Source: Phoebastria nigripes (lineage: Eukaryota; Chordata; Aves; Procellariiformes; Diomedeidae). From it: 64,000 nucleotides of DNA. Every line of letters starts with the position of its first letter. Within the stretch, counting starts at the first letter, position 1. The stretch lies in the NCBI GenBank assembly GCA_035582835.1, contig JAYKAV010003110.1, forward strand, positions 2,764,471 to 2,828,470, in the 5' to 3' direction. The notes under the pieces were generated by a model. That model ran no database searches, had not been told where the DNA came from, and saw nothing but the letters and a program-made list of their open reading frames with translations. Shown here one piece after another: positions 26,474 through 39,078 of the stretch. A program made the translations under genes and the position numbers.

Positions 26474-29400
26474 AGGTATAGGGCTTTGATCCTCTTTTCT
26501 ATATCATAAATACTTAGCAAAACATATGAAGAATTCATATATAAAGATTACAGTATCAGTTCCCTCACACACCTGATAGCCAGAAATATGGGCCTCCATA
26601 TAAACAACTATCTTCCTGGGAAGTGACTAAATTTATCAGAACCGTCTAAGAAATACTGAAGTCTGTCTCTTCCTCAAAGATCCTAATTAGTCTAATTTAA
26701 TGTTACAGCCCTAACACCATTTTATCCATCCATCCAAATAAAACCATACGACGCTCTTTTAAGTTGTGATGAAACGCTATAGCATCAATATGCTAATGTA
26801 GTTAGGACTAGAAGTTTCCCCTTCATGAATGAAGAGACTGTCAGCGCCAAGCAGTGCACACGTACATATCAGGAGTCCTGGTGAAGAGATGGGCCTGAAG
26901 AAACTCCCTCCCCCTCTCTCTAGCCCAATTCAGTAGAGGACCCTGGTTGAAGTCCAGCTGACACGAACAGCTGGGAATTACCAGAAAGGTGTTCTCAAAC
27001 AAGGGTTCTTTGGTCTTGGAATCAGTTACCCCTGATTGAAGTGGCTCACATTTGATGACTGACTTCATCTGCTTGTAGAGGCTATTTTTTGCCACTAGAA
27101 ATTTTAAGGGAGGAAAGCTGGAATTTAGAGTTTTCTACCTTAGTAGAAGCAGGTTTTCTTAAGTAGTACTACAAACTGATTACGTTAATTGCAGCATGTT
27201 CATAATAGTTTTGCTAGACTGCATACATTGTCCAATAGGTTTAATAAACAAGCAGATAAGCAAGATAAGTGCACAAAAATATTAGAGGCAAGAGTTTTTT
27301 CACCCCACCAGCAGTGGTGGTAGCAGTTATCACCAACCATGGCCAGGATCTAAGGTAGATACCATCATTGACAGGAACATTGGTGTTCCTGGCTCAGTTT
27401 TAGGATGCAGCTGTACATATATCAATTTGGAAAACCTAATTTCAGGAATGGTGATAAATTTAACTACTGTGAGGAAAATAAAGTGTGTAGCTGAGTATAC
27501 AAAACTACCAAGACATAGGTGGAAAACAAGATGCATATATACTTAGAAGTGTTGGAACTGCTACTGTATCCAAGAGCTTCCTATCTTAGGGACCCTTCTA
27601 TTNTGAGTTGGTTTGGGCTTTTTTTGTATTCAGAAGACCTACCCAAAGTTAGTGTGCATTCTTGGGTTCTCCATAATTTTTCATTCATGGCTTAAGATTA
27701 TGGAGTTACTTTATAATTGATAAGATTCTTCTCACACATGAGAAGCAAGAAATAAACATGCAAAAGGAATGTTACATTATCTTGTTCTACCTCTAGGAAA
27801 AAAATGAAACAAAAAAGTGTGAAAGTACCACTACTATGTGTTAGTGAGATACAGGTCAAGGTATTTCATAACTAGCTCTCCCAGACAGGATTTCTTAGGA
27901 CTTCAAACAGGAATTCATAACTAAGCATATCTCAATGAAGTAAAGCAGTAGCAGTGTTCACACTGTATGCTTGCTCTGTAAGCTATTCTTACAGTGCTCC
28001 AAACAAGACTTCAGAACTGAATCCTCGTCTTAAAAGTATACAACAGAGATACTAGATGATGTCTCAGCTTATATAGTTTACAAAACGAAAAATATGAAAA
28101 TGGAAAATAAATTACGAAGTGGTATTGACTTGGATTTGTTTTCACATATTCCTACCTAGCAACTGCAGACATCTTCACAGCCCTCTCCAATAAACAAACA
28201 AATAAAAAAATCTCTTAACAGTCCAACTCTGAATTATGTCCATCTCCTCCTTCATTGATCAGTGGGATGTATCCAAATTTAATTATCTTTGCCCTTTTGA
28301 GAAAAAAGTAACCCCCAGGCTTCAAAACAAATTATCTCACTTTTATTTCTGACACATCTTCCTCCTCACACATCCATCTCTTTGCTTGTCCTGTTGTCCG
28401 TTAAGACTTGTATGCCTTAAAACTTTCCACTTTCCATCTTCCTAAAATAATACTCTTCTAGCAGCCTGAACAGTGTGTGCCAGAACAGCACATTGTCATT
28501 ACACCAAAAATCCGTTTGTAAACTTATGTCTAGAAAGGACCTTTCGATATAATATTCAAGCCTGAAAAACAAAAAATACATCCTGAGTAAGGCAGGAAAA
28601 CATTACATGAAAAAATATATACAGTAAAATATATAAGCAGTGACATTCTAAGCTAGGAGAGGTAATTAATCTTTTCACTGTTAAGAGTCAAAGAAAGAGA
28701 ACATGGATAGTTACTGTATATTCTTAATGAATTTACCCTATCATTTAGTGAGGCCCAGATTTTTGGTAATGAAACACACATCACAATGTCTAGACACAGT
28801 TCATACTTCTAGCAGAGAGTCCTTTGCATTTCAAAAATCATAGCAGAGTCTTCTGTATGGGAAGCTTTTCAGAGATGTCCTTCAAGGCAAGAGCTGAAAG
28901 TTATATGATAAATAGAAGGGTAATTCCAGAACAGTCCAGAATGACAGGCAAATGCTTTCGGGGCAAGTGGTGAGAAGCAGATCTTGTTGCAGAAAAAGTT
29001 AATGCATTGCATTGTTTTATACTGTGGCCCACTGAAGGATGTGGCACAGTGTGAAGAAACATACATTGTGCCAAAAAGAAATTCTGTACTTCCAAAGACC
29101 AGTATGAATTACGTGTGACATCTTTGCTTATTTCAGCTCCTGTGTAAACATTAATGTATGTGATACATACACAAAGCTGAGGATATCTACTACAACATAC
29201 TAGAAAAAGGAAAATATTCTACAGTGCTCTACTTCTGCAACAGCACGGATTACAGAACTTAGTCTGATTACTAAAATATTTTGGGGTTAAGAGCATTGTT
29301 GCTACATTCAGGAGGTAGGCTTATTAAATTGCAGTGGTAACAGTAATTTTATTAAAATGAACTATTGTACAATAACTATATATCTATATCCAAAACATCC

Positions 29401-31674
29401 TGTAAAACCATCGATGACTGTGGACCCACATTTCTTTGTGAAGATTAAAGGTGAGAAAAGGACTATTAATACATGTGGACTACATATTTTTCTCATTTAA
29501 GTGAATTCTGAGCTTCTTTTCTGAAAACAAGAGTAAATCATGCAATGAACTAATTCATGCAAGAAGAAACAAAGAACGCTAATAGAATTTATTCATTAAA
29601 AAATTACAACAAAATTGCTTATACAACTTTTCCAGTTTCAAAAAATAATTTTAAATACAGTGATGGAGACTTTCCTAGTAGTACGTGGTTTTCATAAATA
29701 TTTTGAACACTCTTCTTTTCCTCCCAACCTTTTTTAATCATTACGGCTCTAAAACCAAAATTTAGTTTCTCAGAAGGCCAAATTAAATTACCTTTTGATG
29801 GCTGAAAGTTGGCATATGCGATACAAGCTGTGCTTCATTCAAAGTCCTCAGTCAGCTTGGGTACTTGTACTATTTTCATTATGCTAGAATCTACAGTCTA
29901 CAGTAAAAAAACCCAAACNCAGGGCTCCTAGTGCTAAATAGTCTACAGACATAAGGGAAAGAGGGACCAAAGGAGCTTACAGTTCTAGTAAATGAAAGCC
30001 ACTTGCCATGGTTTGACCTAGCTGGAATGTCAGTAAGGCTGTCTTATCACAGAGGTGAAGGAGTGAATGGAAATAGAAACTATGGAAATATGACTAGGTC
30101 AGTAATGGAGTGCAGGTGATGCTTTGATTGAAAGGTCCTGCTGCTTGCAGGTTGGTGAATATCTGGCTTCAGAAGAGTACATAATTGAATTAAAAATTAA
30201 AGTAAAATGCAGTCTGCAGACACATCACAATTGTCCTGAGATGCAGATTTCAGATATACTGTGAGTTATAAGAATATTGATGGGATAATTACATGAATGG
30301 AAAGAAAAGAAAATACAATTTTTCCCTTTTTTGGTGTTCCATACACTCCATTCTCACTGGTGCAATATACACAGCATTATGCATGAAGCAATACTGATAG
30401 CAAACGGTCAATAAACAGCTCACAGATGAGTGGCTAATAGAACCAGGACTGTACAGACTTCAAACTAATTTAGGTGTGAGACAGTTTAGGTCCAGATAGA
30501 GCCTTAATCCAGAAAAGCTGCACCAGTGCAGACCTCTGTCTCATCTTTAGGCCAAGTGCTTTTACGTCCACTGTCATCATCACCAAAATTTTCTTTCATT
30601 GCTCCATTAAGACCTCATTGTACATTCTTAGGGCTTAATTTATCTGTTTCCTGTGGCTTTGCTAACTGGGGTTATTCCAATCCTTCCTCTTCCCTATCCC
30701 AAGTTACCCTAGGTAATTAAGAGCTGATTATATATCAAAACATGATTGGTTTTGGCAGCAAAAACGAGTTCACATAGTTGTATTTTTTTCTCGGAAGTGA
30801 ACCGTCTCAAATCCTGAGCCTAACATCACAAATCTGCGTGTGCTACTATGCTAGAAACTTCTGCTATGACAATTTATATTCAAGCAACTGACAAACGGAT
30901 TAAGTTAAAAAAAATGTAGTATTGCCCTACTTAAAAACTAGAGGAATTCAGAAAAGTAGGTGATAAATAGAGCAAACTAGTTACTTAAAGCGTGGGTTCA
31001 TGTAAGGAAGTTCCTCTGAACCAGCACAGGTATCTGTGAGCTAATTGATCAGACTCACTCTGTTGTCAGAGAAACAAGTACTATTTTGCATGGTTTGACT
31101 CACCCTAAGAAAGACTGCTAAAACAGGTCAGATGACAAGTATCCTAAAGGGACTTACTTATACCTAAGGACTCCTAAGGACTACAGAGAGAGCCCAGAAT
31201 GACTAACACAAATATAGCCATCTAAAATAACCTGAGAGAAATTTGCTTGTGTGTTGCGTATGCTATTTGCACCTGTATATATGCTCTTGGAATACACCAC
31301 CAGTGAACATGGATGCTTGCTCCTCTGTCATTTAGGGATGCAAATGAATCTACATGCATGAAAATTTTGCAGAGGCCAACCAAAACTGTTTCATTTCAAT
31401 CAGTATATTCAAATCGCAGATCCAAAAATCTTGTAAGAGCAAGATTACAGTTTCTGACACTGTAGTCTAATCAAGCAGTTAAGTAAAGGAGGTGAAGTCA
31501 ATGAATTTCTCACATGATCAGCCACTCAACAACAGTGCTTGCTGCAGTTTGTGTACCTGTCTGCTCACCAGGAAACTTGCACTGGAAATGTCAAAATGAG
31601 AAAACATTTCCTGCTCTCACCCTCTCAAGCTCAGTACCTTAGTGCTATAAAAAGAGAATTCACTGAGTGTGAAG

Positions 31675-31714
31675 GAATATCAATATAGCGTGATGAATAT
31701 GAATATAGTGTGAC
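31675..31714. repeat. Two-copy 20-bp tandem repeat
   Basis: Two adjacent 20-bp units beginning GAATAT match at 17 of 20 positions. This is a local duplication of AT-rich unique sequence. Confidence 0.8.
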
Positions 31715-34388
31715 AAATACCAAGACTGCTTAATTCCTTTGTCATTCTCAACAGCCAGTCTCCTCAGGACTCACTAATTGAGGAATGACAATATTGTCAT
31801 TTAAGACTGTTTTTCAAACTAAAGCTGGCTACTAATTGTATATAATTCACTTAATTTGCAACCTCAGTCTCCCTTTAATCCCCATGCTATTTTGACACAC
31901 ATACCCCCAAATACATGATTGCTACTTGGAAACACTTTGCTTTATCTAACAGACACACCTTGCAATTCAGCAAGTCTGTTGTTCAGTGGTCACTTTTTAA
32001 TAGAACCACATGAAAGATCATGCACATTAAATCTCTAATAGGTGCCTTTAGAATCACAAATATAGCTCAAGATCAGTTTATTTGCTTATTAAAGCCTCTG
32101 AACATTTATTGAAAGTAAAGCATATGCCTAGAAACAATGAGCCAGACACCAAAATGAGTGTTTTACTGACTTAGATAAGTGTTTTAGAAAAACTTACTGA
32201 TTTAAAACTGCTTTTTACAGCAACAAAAGAAAAATCATATTCTTGAGGAACTTGCAAAAGATTAGAGTTTAATTTTTACATTCTGTAAACAGACAATATT
32301 TAATCTGTTTAAAATTAAACTCAGAAGATCAATCAGATAGGCTTTTGAAGGGCTCAGACACTGCAAGTAGTTTAGCATTGTACTTGCAAGAGATACAGCC
32401 AGTTGTTTAACCACACAGATATCATTTAGTCTATAACTTAAACAAGCATTGATAAAGTTTTTTTATAAAAAGATGCTATCAGCAAAACAAACACAGTATT
32501 TTGTACTACTTCAAAGCTTATTTATAATGTGTTTAGAAATATTCAGTGGAAACAGGAAAATAATGTCTTGATTTTCTAAACTTTACAACATCTGCTTTTA
32601 CTTACTTGCAGCATTGTAAAGTTCTCCGGATTTCAAATGGGTAACTTTTTTCTTTTGTCTAGTCCCAAATTTGAAAGTGTTCACATTGTTTTTTACCCCA
32701 CACAATTTTCCATTTTTCACTTACGAATACAGCCATATAAAAATCTCTGCAGCCTTCTAACAGTGGTAAATACTAGTTAGCATAACTTATATTTTCAATA
32801 AGCCCATTAGAAACCTGCTAGAAATTACTCTTCCTCAGAAGACTAAAATTCCTACATTTTTATCATTTCCTGATATACATATGTAACTAAGTCTTTTTAA
32901 CCAGATATCATGCTGTTTATTCATACTACTGTCTCCCAGTCGGGTATAACCTGCAGAAAACATCCTTTTTGACAAATGCAGTTCTTTTCACTGGCTTGGT
33001 TTGTAGAAGTGACCACAACCTTCCACAATCGAAGGGTTTCTCTAGCATTTTTTCCATCTATAAGAAAGGATTCAACCTGTAATCCTAGACATTAAGATAT
33101 AACAAATCCATCTGTATCACTTTTAATGGTTTACCATGAACTGTTTGAAGATGCACTGTTATATATAGTTTTATTGATTCTCCTCCACTATGTAAAGTTA
33201 AACCTGTTGGTGATTTAGTGAGAAGTTGTATCTGAAGCCTTCAAGTACACGATCACATACTAGTTGATAAATACATAGTAACATCATAAGTAACTTCCCC
33301 TACCTGCTTAGATTAGAGGTAGATAAGCTACTGAGTTACTGCTCATGAGTTACTTTTGGCTGCGCCTAGGCTAGTAAGCTGGGTGCCTACTGCAGAACAT
33401 TTTATGTTGTTACCATGTACCTTGGTCTCTTGATCACCCAGATCAGGCAGATCAGCTATTGCATGGTCTGGCTCCCATCTGGCCTCATACTCAGGTTTCC
33501 CTCCCATCAATCAATAGCACCTGGGGGGACAGCAGGAAGGAGAAAGGAACTGGTGGAAAGCTGGGTCTCAGACCACTGTTGGGATACGTAGCTGCAGGGT
33601 GAGGCAAAAGGCTTAGTTTGTGCTTGAGTTTTGCTGCAACATGAGATGAGGTCAGAGTCAGACATGCCCAGACCCCAGAGGTTGGAAGTGCTTCCAGGTC
33701 TACTAGCTTAAACATAGGTTCTGTGTGCCTGACAAGCAAAGGCAGTGAAGACAGAAAGATTCCCTGTATAGTTCTTGAAAAAACAAAAGTATATTTTCTG
33801 CTGTGCTGTAGACAGCTGCATAGCACTGATGCTTCTTTTTCTCTTTCTAANTCCATAACAATAAATGCTTAGTTTTAATTGTAGTGTTCTGCCTAAAGCC
33901 ATTATTTTTCATACCTATGCCTGGAATAGCCAGTAAAACATGGGGTTTGCCATTGGCAGTGTGGTACATGCAGAGATGTAGACTTTGTAACATATTTCTT
34001 TACAGTGGAGTGGAGGTGGAACTAGTCTTCTCAATCTGGCCATCTCAGGCTGAATTCATGTATACTGGGTGATTTTATATCAAATTCAAATCTGCACCCC
34101 AAATTCTCCTTTTCAACCAGTTTTCAAAACTTCTCGCACATTTGATTCCTTTCATCTCAACCAAACCTATGAAACATTTGGATTGTTTTTAAACCCACTT
34201 TTGGCAAAAATTGTTTGAAAGTTTTTGGTTGTGTGTTTTTTTGTTTTTTTTTTTTTTAAATCAGTCTTTGCTTAACTACTGCCATGCAGTAGTTGATTTA
34301 GCAACATTTGTGCAAAGTTCCAAGCAGAGTTTTCACACGTATATGTACCAATGGGTAGGTTTAACATTTTTGGTGCATTGTTTACCAG

Positions 34389-34402
34389 GTTACCATGGTA
34401 AC
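34389..34402. promoter_or_regulatory. Palindromic RFX / X-box-like site
   Basis: GTTACCATGGTAAC is a perfect 14-bp palindrome. It fits the RFX-family X-box, two inverted GTTRCC half-sites with no extra spacing. Another GTTACC half-site follows two bases later, at 34405-34410. RFX factors bind such sites in promoters and enhancers, including those of ciliary and MHC class II genes. No promoter or gene is visible here, so any role would be as a distal element. Confidence 0.4.
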
Positions 34403-35396
34403 AAGTTACCTGAACACCAAAAATTTTAAAGGGAAAATCCCTGACATAGGATCACTGGCACAATGATTTGAGAGCTAGACCCACACAGCAATTTACACTC
34501 AGATCCCCAAGCAGCATTTTAGAGAGCTGCTCGCTTTTGGGTACTCAAATAATGTTAACTTCAGTGACCGTCAGGGGAGTCTCCGACCCCAGTTAAGGAA
34601 GAATTGGGCAAGAGAATTCAAAGTTTAGATTCTCAGAAATGCTTCATGCTTTCTGCCCAAGACACCTGACAACACATACTAGAATCTACATTTTGGTATG
34701 TTACAAGCTACATAGGCAGATGAAGTCCGTTTCTCTGCTGCATCCTCAATGCTCTAAGACCCCCTATTGCCCACCTATCTATGGACTTCAGTTCTCCATC
34801 CACAACTCATCAGCTTGAAATCTTTTAGGCAAAGAGTATTAGAGCAAAGAGAGGGTAGATACTCAAGACTAATCTTAATGCTTGAGTCACTTCTCCAAAA
34901 GCAAGAAGGTGTGGAATTCATTTATAGATCCAGTAGTTTCAGCATTTTTTATATATGTTGTAACACAAATTCCCATTAAAACAGGAACAGGAACTCATGA
35001 CTCTTAACAACAACATATCAGTGTGCCTCAATTATGAGGATAAAAAGCCATACTCTTCTGTATTCATCCTCTTTGGCCAAAGTCCAGCTGTTTGAAGCTG
35101 CCGGAAGTTCTAGTTCCTCAGTAGGAACGAGATAAATCTCATCCTCTGCATATTCACTTAGATGGTTCCCCCTGTTCTGTTTATTGGGAATAAAAGTACC
35201 TATTTCAAAGACATGGATTCTGCTCTCAGAGCATAGCACTGGCTTACTTTGCAGATATGGGCCCTTCTTTGTCAGTCAGTTACATAGCAAATAATTAGTG
35301 TCAGGTATTTGAAGAAAACTAGCTGTGGAATCAACCACTTGACTTCAGCTATGTATAAGATGTTTGTTCAAGCCAGTGCGGGCAGGAGGGGAAGAG

Positions 35397-35444
35397 AAAA
35401 AATCAAAAAAAAAAAAATAAAAAAAAAAAAAAAAAAAAAAAAAA
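35397..35444. repeat. Interrupted poly-A tract, about 48 bp
   Basis: Almost all A, broken by TC at 35403-35404 and T at 35418. This is the longest A-rich run in the window. No retroposon body was recognised to its left. Confidence 0.9.
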
Positions 35445-38308
35445 GAATGTTGAGTGAGCACTCACAGTCTTCATAAGCTTTTCAATGTTTCTCCCCCACA
35501 AGGAAATAGGTGACAGAAGTCCTCTTCTCACTACCTCAGTGTATACCAGGCCGTACTTCAAGACCCCAATTCAGTTCAACCCCTGTGGTGCCAGAGGGGA
35601 TTATTTGTCCTCATGTAAGTAAAATCATGTTCTTCGATATCTTTTGCAGGGTGTCAAAAGACTCAGGGGAAACTTCTTAAAGCAGTGAAAACAGCTCATT
35701 GACTGAAATATGCACTTCAGGTATCTTCCCCTTTCTATACCATATATACCATAAGTGTTGCCAGAAACAGCACTGATTCTCCAGTTTTAGCTCAGACTCA
35801 ACACATGGCATACTAACTAGCCAGGATAGTAGTGACCTTTAAAAACTCACCCCTTTGTGATATTATTAGTCAGCCTTCTTGTTTCTCAAATAAGTTACAG
35901 GTGTGGACTTACACAGGTAGGAATTAACTCAAAAGGCTGAAGGAACAGAGATAACTTGGGATTTCAGGAACATAAATTATCAAGTTCTAAGCTTCAGCAA
36001 GATTGACAGGGACAGCTCAAAACTGCTAATGCTTCAATTTACAATGAGGCCTCCTTGTGCCATGCATTGCTCCGGGTCATGGCACCTGTAGCTGCCACTA
36101 AAGATTCCTAGAGCCCAACCTCAGCTGACCATTGCAAGAAGTCCAGCTCTGTTCTCCTCCACCTGCCCACATGAATCGCTCTCTACATTGGTCCATACAG
36201 AGAAGAGAAGAAATGGTGAGGAAGGAGGGAACTGAAAAAAAAAAATCTAGCATCCCACAGAACACACGTGTAGACAGAAGTAGAAGGTAAGGGATGGTAG
36301 CTGGAGAGTAAGATTAGAGCACAGTTTATCTCAGCTTTGAAAAACTGTTAGTTCATTAAAGGATGGAATGATCAACCGTAAAAAACTTCTCTACCAGACA
36401 GCTTGTGGGACATACCTTTTAAAAGCCCCATGATCTTTGTGATAGACCTTGAGAAATGCTTTAGGGTAGAAACAGACCAGTTTTCCCACTGTATGGCTCT
36501 TCTAAAACTTCCTTTCTCTCCCATCTGTATCCAATGTCTCATTCTAACTGGCTGTACAAATGCTCAAACGGCCACAGAGCAGAACAGCAGCTGAACTAGC
36601 AAGAGAAGCCAGAAAATTCAGCTTGCAGTCCTCTGCATTTATTATTAGACAAGCCTCCTTAGTCAAATAATCCATGTAAATGAATGTGAACAAACTGTTT
36701 CCTCTTCATCATTTGTTTGTTCATTATGTGTAAGGAAGGGGATGCCTAATCACTATTGTCACCAACTACTTGTGGCTGGTCAAGTTCAATAATGAACCAC
36801 TTGATAGTCCTTGTGGGGAAAATAAAACTCCCTGCATCACAAGAACTTTTGATTTTGTTTTACTGCAGTTATTTATTGGTAAAAATCAAATCTCAGATTT
36901 TTTACTCAAAACAAGCATGGAATAAGCAACTGATAATTTGTTTTCCATGCTTGAGTTTGATGACTATAAACCTCACTTCTCTTATACTGGCATCACAACC
37001 ACAACAACATCAGTAATTCAAACTCAAGTTTGTATTTGGAGCCTCTCAGGATGGAACTCAAAAGCTTAAAGCATGGGTAAACATTCTTCTGCCAAATCTG
37101 TTGCTCCCCATTCCCTACTACCCCTAGGCAAGGGTAGAAGATGGAGTTAATTTTTAAAATTAAACAAACAAAATATTTGGTCACTTAGTTTCAGTTTCTT
37201 CTGGCATTGATATCTTGTGGGTACTATATCAAGCCATGAAAAATAAATAAAAGGGAGTTGAACATTTCAAACACTGTCAGTGAACTTTTTTCTAGTTCAG
37301 TGAGGTTAATAGGCCTTTTAATTTACAAATTCATAAGAATAGGATTATATTTGGTTAATATGTTCTTTATATACTCATAGAAGTCTTATTACTAGAAATA
37401 GAAATTAGTCCCTCATAACAGAAAGAGTCAAGATTAGTTGTAATTAACAGACAAGTCACATTCAAACAGACTTAAGACAGCAATAGCTAATTACAGCAAC
37501 TAGAACGTACAAGCAAGAAAGCTGTGAGCTTGCAAACTCTTGAACAAATGATTAGACTCCAGCATGTCAGTTGGTCCAGAGAACCCGTTCAAGCAAGCTG
37601 AAAACATGCACAAGTAGTTTACAGGACTGGGAACAAATCGATCATCTCATTTTGGGATCAACCCAAATGAATTTCAGATCCTTCACAACTTCTTGCATTG
37701 CAGAAAAGATGGACCCATGTCGTGTTACTCTGTCAGCTGTCTACACAAAACCTTCAGATCCAAGCAATATTGAATTACAAGGTTCAATGTTATTTTTATT
37801 CTATGTTTACATTTACTCTGCCTTGTAAGAGATATGCTACACAGTGTATCCATGCATCAACTGAAAACAGGCAAACAATTCAGGAGTTCACAAAAAAAGG
37901 TTTGCCTTTTTTTTTTTTTTAAGGGTGGCAAGCACAAGATATGCAGTGCCTTATTAAAACATCAAGGCAGAAAACAATGGAAAACTAAAGAAGTAGGAAG
38001 TTCTCTATCAAATTTTCTTCTTGCTACGTGAACCCAGAGGAAGAATTTAACCTGCTGAACATTCCAGTTATTTCTTCACGCTAAGAGAAGCTTTGCACAG
38101 TGCAGAAAGCTATAGTTCTCCTTTGCGCAGGTATTTATAGAGAAAATGTTTTATTAAAAGAACCTTCAAAGTGACAGCATCAGCACGCACAACTTCCGTT
38201 CCTTTCGTATGCTTTTCTAGATGTCAAATCAAAACATGGCAATGCGATTAAGTACACTGGTAACCATAGTTTTATTATAACTGCCTTATAAATCACATTA
38301 TAGCTAAT

Positions 38309-38319
38309 TAATCTAATTA
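38309..38319. promoter_or_regulatory. Paired-type homeodomain P3 motif (TAATCTAATTA)
   Basis: TAAT-CTA-ATTA is the P3 palindrome bound by dimers of paired-class homeodomains. It overlaps two TAATTA cores at 38305-38310 and 38314-38319. Such motifs are common by chance in AT-rich DNA. Confidence 0.25.
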
Positions 38320-39058
38320 ACAGTCCTATGTCCCAGATACATTACAGGAAAAGACCAAATCAATCCAGCCTTGAAGAAACCACTAATATGTCTCAGACAC
38401 CAATCCTGGATTTGTTGAAAGTTCATTGAATATCGACCTGCTGTGAAAATATTACTATACCTGCTGCTTTTATGGGACTGGATTTTGCTTGCCTTTTTTT
38501 TTTCCTTAAAAAAAATTTTAGGAACACAGAAGTTAATGCTATAAACTAAAGATACTTTGCTAGTGGCTTAGCATTTAAAAGATAGCTAATTAAGCTGAAC
38601 CTCTTACAAGTTTTAAAACTCACAGGTTGAAAGTTTAGTATTTTTCTGCTATATACCTTTTTCATCTGTCCAAATTAACACTGGTACACAAATAAAACCA
38701 CACTAAGTCCCTGGAAACTTGGGCTGAAAAGTCTCACATTTGCAGAAGGTAAATAAAGAGCATGTTGAAGCAGAGCAGAGTTTCTAATGAGTTAATGTAA
38801 AAAAACCTCATGCAAAAGCAATCCGCATCAAAGCTAGCAGGCAATACCCTGACAGTCATCCATCAAACCAAAAGTCCCCTTAATAAATGCCAATTATAGG
38901 GCAAATATGCACAAATGCAGAGAGCATAAGCCATGGGATCATTTCCTTCCAAGAAAATTAGTGACCAACAAAACACCCATGCAGTGTAAACTACCAGCCT
39001 GCCCTACAGCAACACTCACTCCTGACCGGAATACTAACTACTATTATTATTTCACTCC

Positions 39059-39078
39059 TTTTTATTTTATTTTATTTT
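39059..39078. repeat. (TTTTA)n pentanucleotide repeat
   Basis: Almost four uninterrupted TTTTA units. Confidence 0.85.

Larger units (their letters stand above)
25863..35396. other. Non-coding sequence, no gene seen
   Basis: No supported gene. The longest open frame in the whole window (121 codons, minus strand, 33491-33856) lies here. It is Leu/Ser/Pro-rich, contains an ambiguous base and has no domain. The surrounding patch at about 33.4-33.9 kb is richer in G+C than its flanks and ends near an AATAAA at 33860-33865, so it may be an old decayed element. Single N bases lie at 27603, 29919 and 33851. Confidence 0.5.

Noticed and set aside
33491..33856. Longest open frame in the window, 121 codons, minus strand
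   Set aside because: It has an ambiguous base in its second codon, no domain, Leu/Ser/Pro-rich random-looking content and no supported splice or promoter context.
35018..35239. 73-codon minus-strand frame with protein-like composition (acidic segment)
   Set aside because: Acceptor-like AG sites exist upstream, but no donor was found at the end of the open stretch, and I recognise no homologue.
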